From positions 14,384,001 to 14,448,000 of the forward strand of contig OZ234498.1 of the NCBI GenBank assembly GCA_965153455.1: a stretch of DNA of 64,000 bases, read 5' to 3'. The notes beneath the pieces were generated by a model. The model was given only the letters and a program-made list of their open reading frames with translations. It was not told where the DNA came from and made no database searches. The DNA comes from Sphagnum compactum. Taxonomy: Eukaryota; Bryophyta; Sphagnopsida; Sphagnales. Numbering within the stretch: position 1 is the stretch's first letter; each line of letters opens with the position of its first letter. Below, piece by piece: positions 61,374 to 64,000 of this stretch. The translations under genes were made by a program, and so were the position numbers.

Positions 61374-61872
61374 ATGACACATGTATGTTGTCAATATTTC
61401 CACAACAAGAAAGTACTCTACAAAGTTTTGACTATAATTTGGATAGTTGCACATTTAGATTGGAATCTAAATGATAAGTGTTTTCAACAAAAATTAAAGA
61501 TGTCACCAACAACTTTTGAGGAGGGTCTTGGAATGATTCAAGGACATTCTTTCAAAACATGAGTCCTTGGTGAATCAAGCTCTAACAAAACTTAAACTCA
61601 CAACAATGATGTTTAAATTCAACCATAATGGCAATGGAGCTTCAATGATAGACATCACCAATGTTTTTAGGATTTCCAAAGGTACTGTTATTTTTACACC
61701 AATTCTTTCCCTTGAAACGATGGTTCTATGTTGGCCAAATTCATTTGGTAGGAATAATAGATGGAACCTTCTTCGTTATGGTGTAAGAGCCCACCACACA
61801 TGGAGAATATTATTATTGCAAGAAAATGTTCTACTCAATTTCAACTATGATTATTTGTGGTTTTGTTGAAAA
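61374..61872 (+). pseudogene. PIF/Harbinger-type transposase remnant
   Basis: Two plus-strand ORFs in different frames form parts of one nuclease. The first holds LNDKCFQQKLKMSPTTFEEG and LGMIQGHS, matching the F-x-x-x-F-R-M-S-x-x-T-F-x-x-[IL] helix near the start of HARBI1-like nucleases. The second holds FNHNGNGASMIDITNVFRIS followed by KGTV, matching the helix-turn-helix-like A-x-F-G-x-[DE]-G-x-x-x-x-D-I-A-x-x-F-x-[VI]-S-x-G-T-V stretch, then CWPNS. The DDE catalytic part is not recognisable, so the copy is a fragment with at least one frameshift. Confidence 0.65.
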
Positions 61873-62974
61873 AATCAATCAAATTTGTGTGGGTTTCTAA
61901 TTTCTTAACATGATTATTGTGTATTCATGATGACGAATTCAAAATTGTGACTAAAGTTTCAACCGTTGTTTGAATGAAATGAATACGTATTTGCTAACCC
62001 TCTATTTGGAACTTAAATTCCAACTTATGAACAACTTATAAAGAAAAAAATATTTTTTCAACACCTACCTTAGGTCAATGCAAGTAAAAGATAAACATTA
62101 TTTATCTTTTGAGAAGACAATAGCAATTGAAAAGAAGAGAGCTTAACAAGATGAAAAAAAATTAGCAAGCAAATGTTGCATATTTATTGGCTTGATGAAA
62201 AAAATTGAGTAATTCGTTGCAATTAAGACTTTCGTATAGTGAGCTTTAACCTTAGTTGCATCCAAGAAAAGGTCATCATTGCAATTGCCACTCCACACGT
62301 TGATGATAGTAACACATTGGGATGTGAAAACTATAAAGTGGGATGTAGCATGATGCATGGATGGGGGACAAAGGGGAAACATAGCCCCAAAATATACCAT
62401 GTTTTAGGGGTGCATGTTTTGGGGCATGCCCTACCCATGCATTGGAACCTACATCGAACCGCCTTAAACAATGTGTGACATTTACAACATGTTCAAATGA
62501 TGTCAAGGCTATAACCTCACTTTAAAGCTCACTAGGATACAAAATGCATTTGAGAGGATGCCTTCTCTAATACAAAGGGGGTTCTCAAGTCCCATGCATT
62601 CAATTTTTTTTGTTGGTTTTACCCACATGGAAAAAGACCTAGGCGTGACATAATTTTTTTTGGGACAAACTATTTCTTAAAAGACAAACTTTTAATCTTC
62701 TTCTACGCTATATTGTGATGTAATGAGTCAAAATTGATCTCCACATGTGTTGGTTTTTAAAACTTAAAATTATATGTTTCTCTATATTATGAAACTATGG
62801 GTTCTTTGTACTCCTCTTTAATAAAGTTTTTCATTACAATTTCATTCACTAGTAGAGTCATCACAACCATCCTGTAATTATTCGCTTGTTGTGAAGGCAA
62901 CCCATCGAAGTAAACAAATTTCCTCTCTTCACAAGCAACCACATCACCCATGATCCCAAATGAAGTTTGAAGTG
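61873..62974. other. intergenic, no gene seen
   Basis: ORFs on both strands at 62,140-62,510 overlap each other and show no recognisable motif; they are probably chance or an old repeat. Confidence 0.5.
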
Positions 62975-63235
62975 AGGTTTGCATTAGTGTTGCATTTACT
63001 CATAAAAAGTCATGCATAAAAAAAAACAGGGTTTGCATTGGTGTTGCGCTTGGTCACAAATAATCACAAAAGAAAAACAAACACATATTTTGCCAAAGGA
63101 ATTATGTTTTGCTTGTTTGGGTTAGTGTTGCATTTAGTTAGGAAAAATCACAAAGAGGAAAAATTCATGTTTGCATTGGTGTGGCATTTAATGGAAAAAA
63201 TTCATGAAGAAGAAACACACACATATTTTGCCATC
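62975..63235. repeat. imperfect tandem repeat, ~4 copies of 55-85 bp
   Basis: GGTTTGCATTGGTGTTGCGC-type units start near 62,977, 63,030, 63,108 and 63,169, each followed by an AATCACAAA-G-GAAAAA-type stretch. Two end in CACATATTTTGCCA. Confidence 0.65.
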
Positions 63236-64000
63236 CTTTTGTTGTATTTGTGAAAGTGTTTCCTAAAGGCAAGTTATTTGGGAGGGTAAAGAGATATTTC
63301 CAAGTCTTTGTTTATCTTTGTGGGTTATTTCATAATTGCAATTGCCAAGATTTTTGTCCCAAATCACAATCAGTTTTGAAGTAGCAAATATGGAAGGTTG
63401 TTGTAGGTTAAAGTTGTTTAATGTTAATGCAACAAATGTGTATTTTGTAGGAGCTCATTTCCTTGTAAATCAAGAGATGGAAATGATTGAAAGCCGAAAT
63501 TGAATAGAAATAATTGTGAAAAGATATAATTTTTCAAATCATCTTCATTGTTTTTCAAATTTGTCCAATTTTCATGAGGAAAATATTGATAGGTATAAAT
63601 TTTTGTTTTTTTGAAGATTAGTAGATATTCATGTTGAAAGCTTAAGTTATCAAAACATTGCAATGTATTTATGCAACCACAATTGTGCAATTTCAAACCC
63701 AATGAATGAAATTTTTTTGGATAACAATATGGAATATGTAAAAGTCTTGTTTCTAGGCCTCTATTTGTTATACCCAAATGATAATGTGAAAATTGAATAT
63801 GGATTGATATTATTGGAATTACAATAAAGTTGTAATATTTTATTTTAGTTGTTAGAAAATGTAAGTTTCAGCTTTCAAATTGTATTGTACTCGCAGAGAA
63901 ATCTTCCTAGGAAGATAACCAAATTATTGTGCAAAAAGCTCTTATGCAAATGCATGATTGCAAATCGCATCCAAATCTATCATCAAATTTTACATGGTGT
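63236..64000. other. AT-rich DNA, no supported gene
   Basis: A 117-codon minus-strand ORF (63,424-63,777) is the longest frame. It has no recognised motif and could be a fragment of a decayed gene. Confidence 0.5.

Noticed and set aside
62143-62506. Overlapping ORFs on both strands as a small gene
   Set aside because: Three frames overlap over the same bases with no recognisable protein motif or splice context.

Overview
The window is nuclear DNA of a land plant. The evidence is canonical GT-AG introns, plant gene families (a reticulon-like protein, a mitochondrial IBA57-like protein, an AP2-like gene, a DUF1221/plant-MLKL-type kinase), degenerate TTTAGGG-type telomere motifs and plant-style hAT and PIF/Harbinger remnants. 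Introns are short (87 to about 1,550 nt), AT-rich spacers separate few genes, and decayed DNA transposons outnumber anything I could identify as an LTR element. A compact bryophyte-like genome fits best (a moss such as Sphagnum is my guess), but the species is not established. There is no CRISPR array, rRNA or convincing tRNA.

Layout. 1-8.1 kb is AT-rich and holds decayed plus-strand coding remnants: an unrecognised gene at 3.3-4.9 kb and pieces of FCP1/NIF-type HAD phosphatase domains at 5.4-8.1 kb. 8.34-12.71 kb is bounded by inverted repeats of about 570 bp and encloses a decayed DUF7869-type ORF; this looks like a long-TIR DNA transposon. It abuts a strikingly GC-rich array at 12.79-13.27 kb, which lies just downstream of the kinase gene (13.35-15.10 kb, minus). 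15.5-29 kb is spacer with small inverted-repeat elements, including a 345-bp MITE-like unit with 30-bp ends. 29.4-33.5 kb is an AP2-like gene (minus, six coding exons reconstructed here) with a complex 3' region. 37.65-41 kb is a reticulon gene (minus, five coding exons plus a leader exon). 47.9-50.2 kb is a hAT transposase relic. 54.34-57.2 kb is the IBA57-like gene (minus, five exons). 61.4-61.9 kb is a PIF/Harbinger relic. All four intact genes lie on the minus strand.

The genes do not form a pathway. The kinase is a signalling protein, the AP2-like protein a possible regulator, the reticulon shapes the endoplasmic reticulum, and the IBA57-like protein serves mitochondrial Fe-S cluster assembly. 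I built the exon models by hand by matching splice sites, phases and family motifs. In the AP2-like, reticulon and IBA57-like genes every junction keeps the frame and total lengths are exact multiples of three. The main novelties are the DUF7869 long-TIR element, the GC-rich array that can be spliced in frame to the kinase, and the divergent AP2-like gene.
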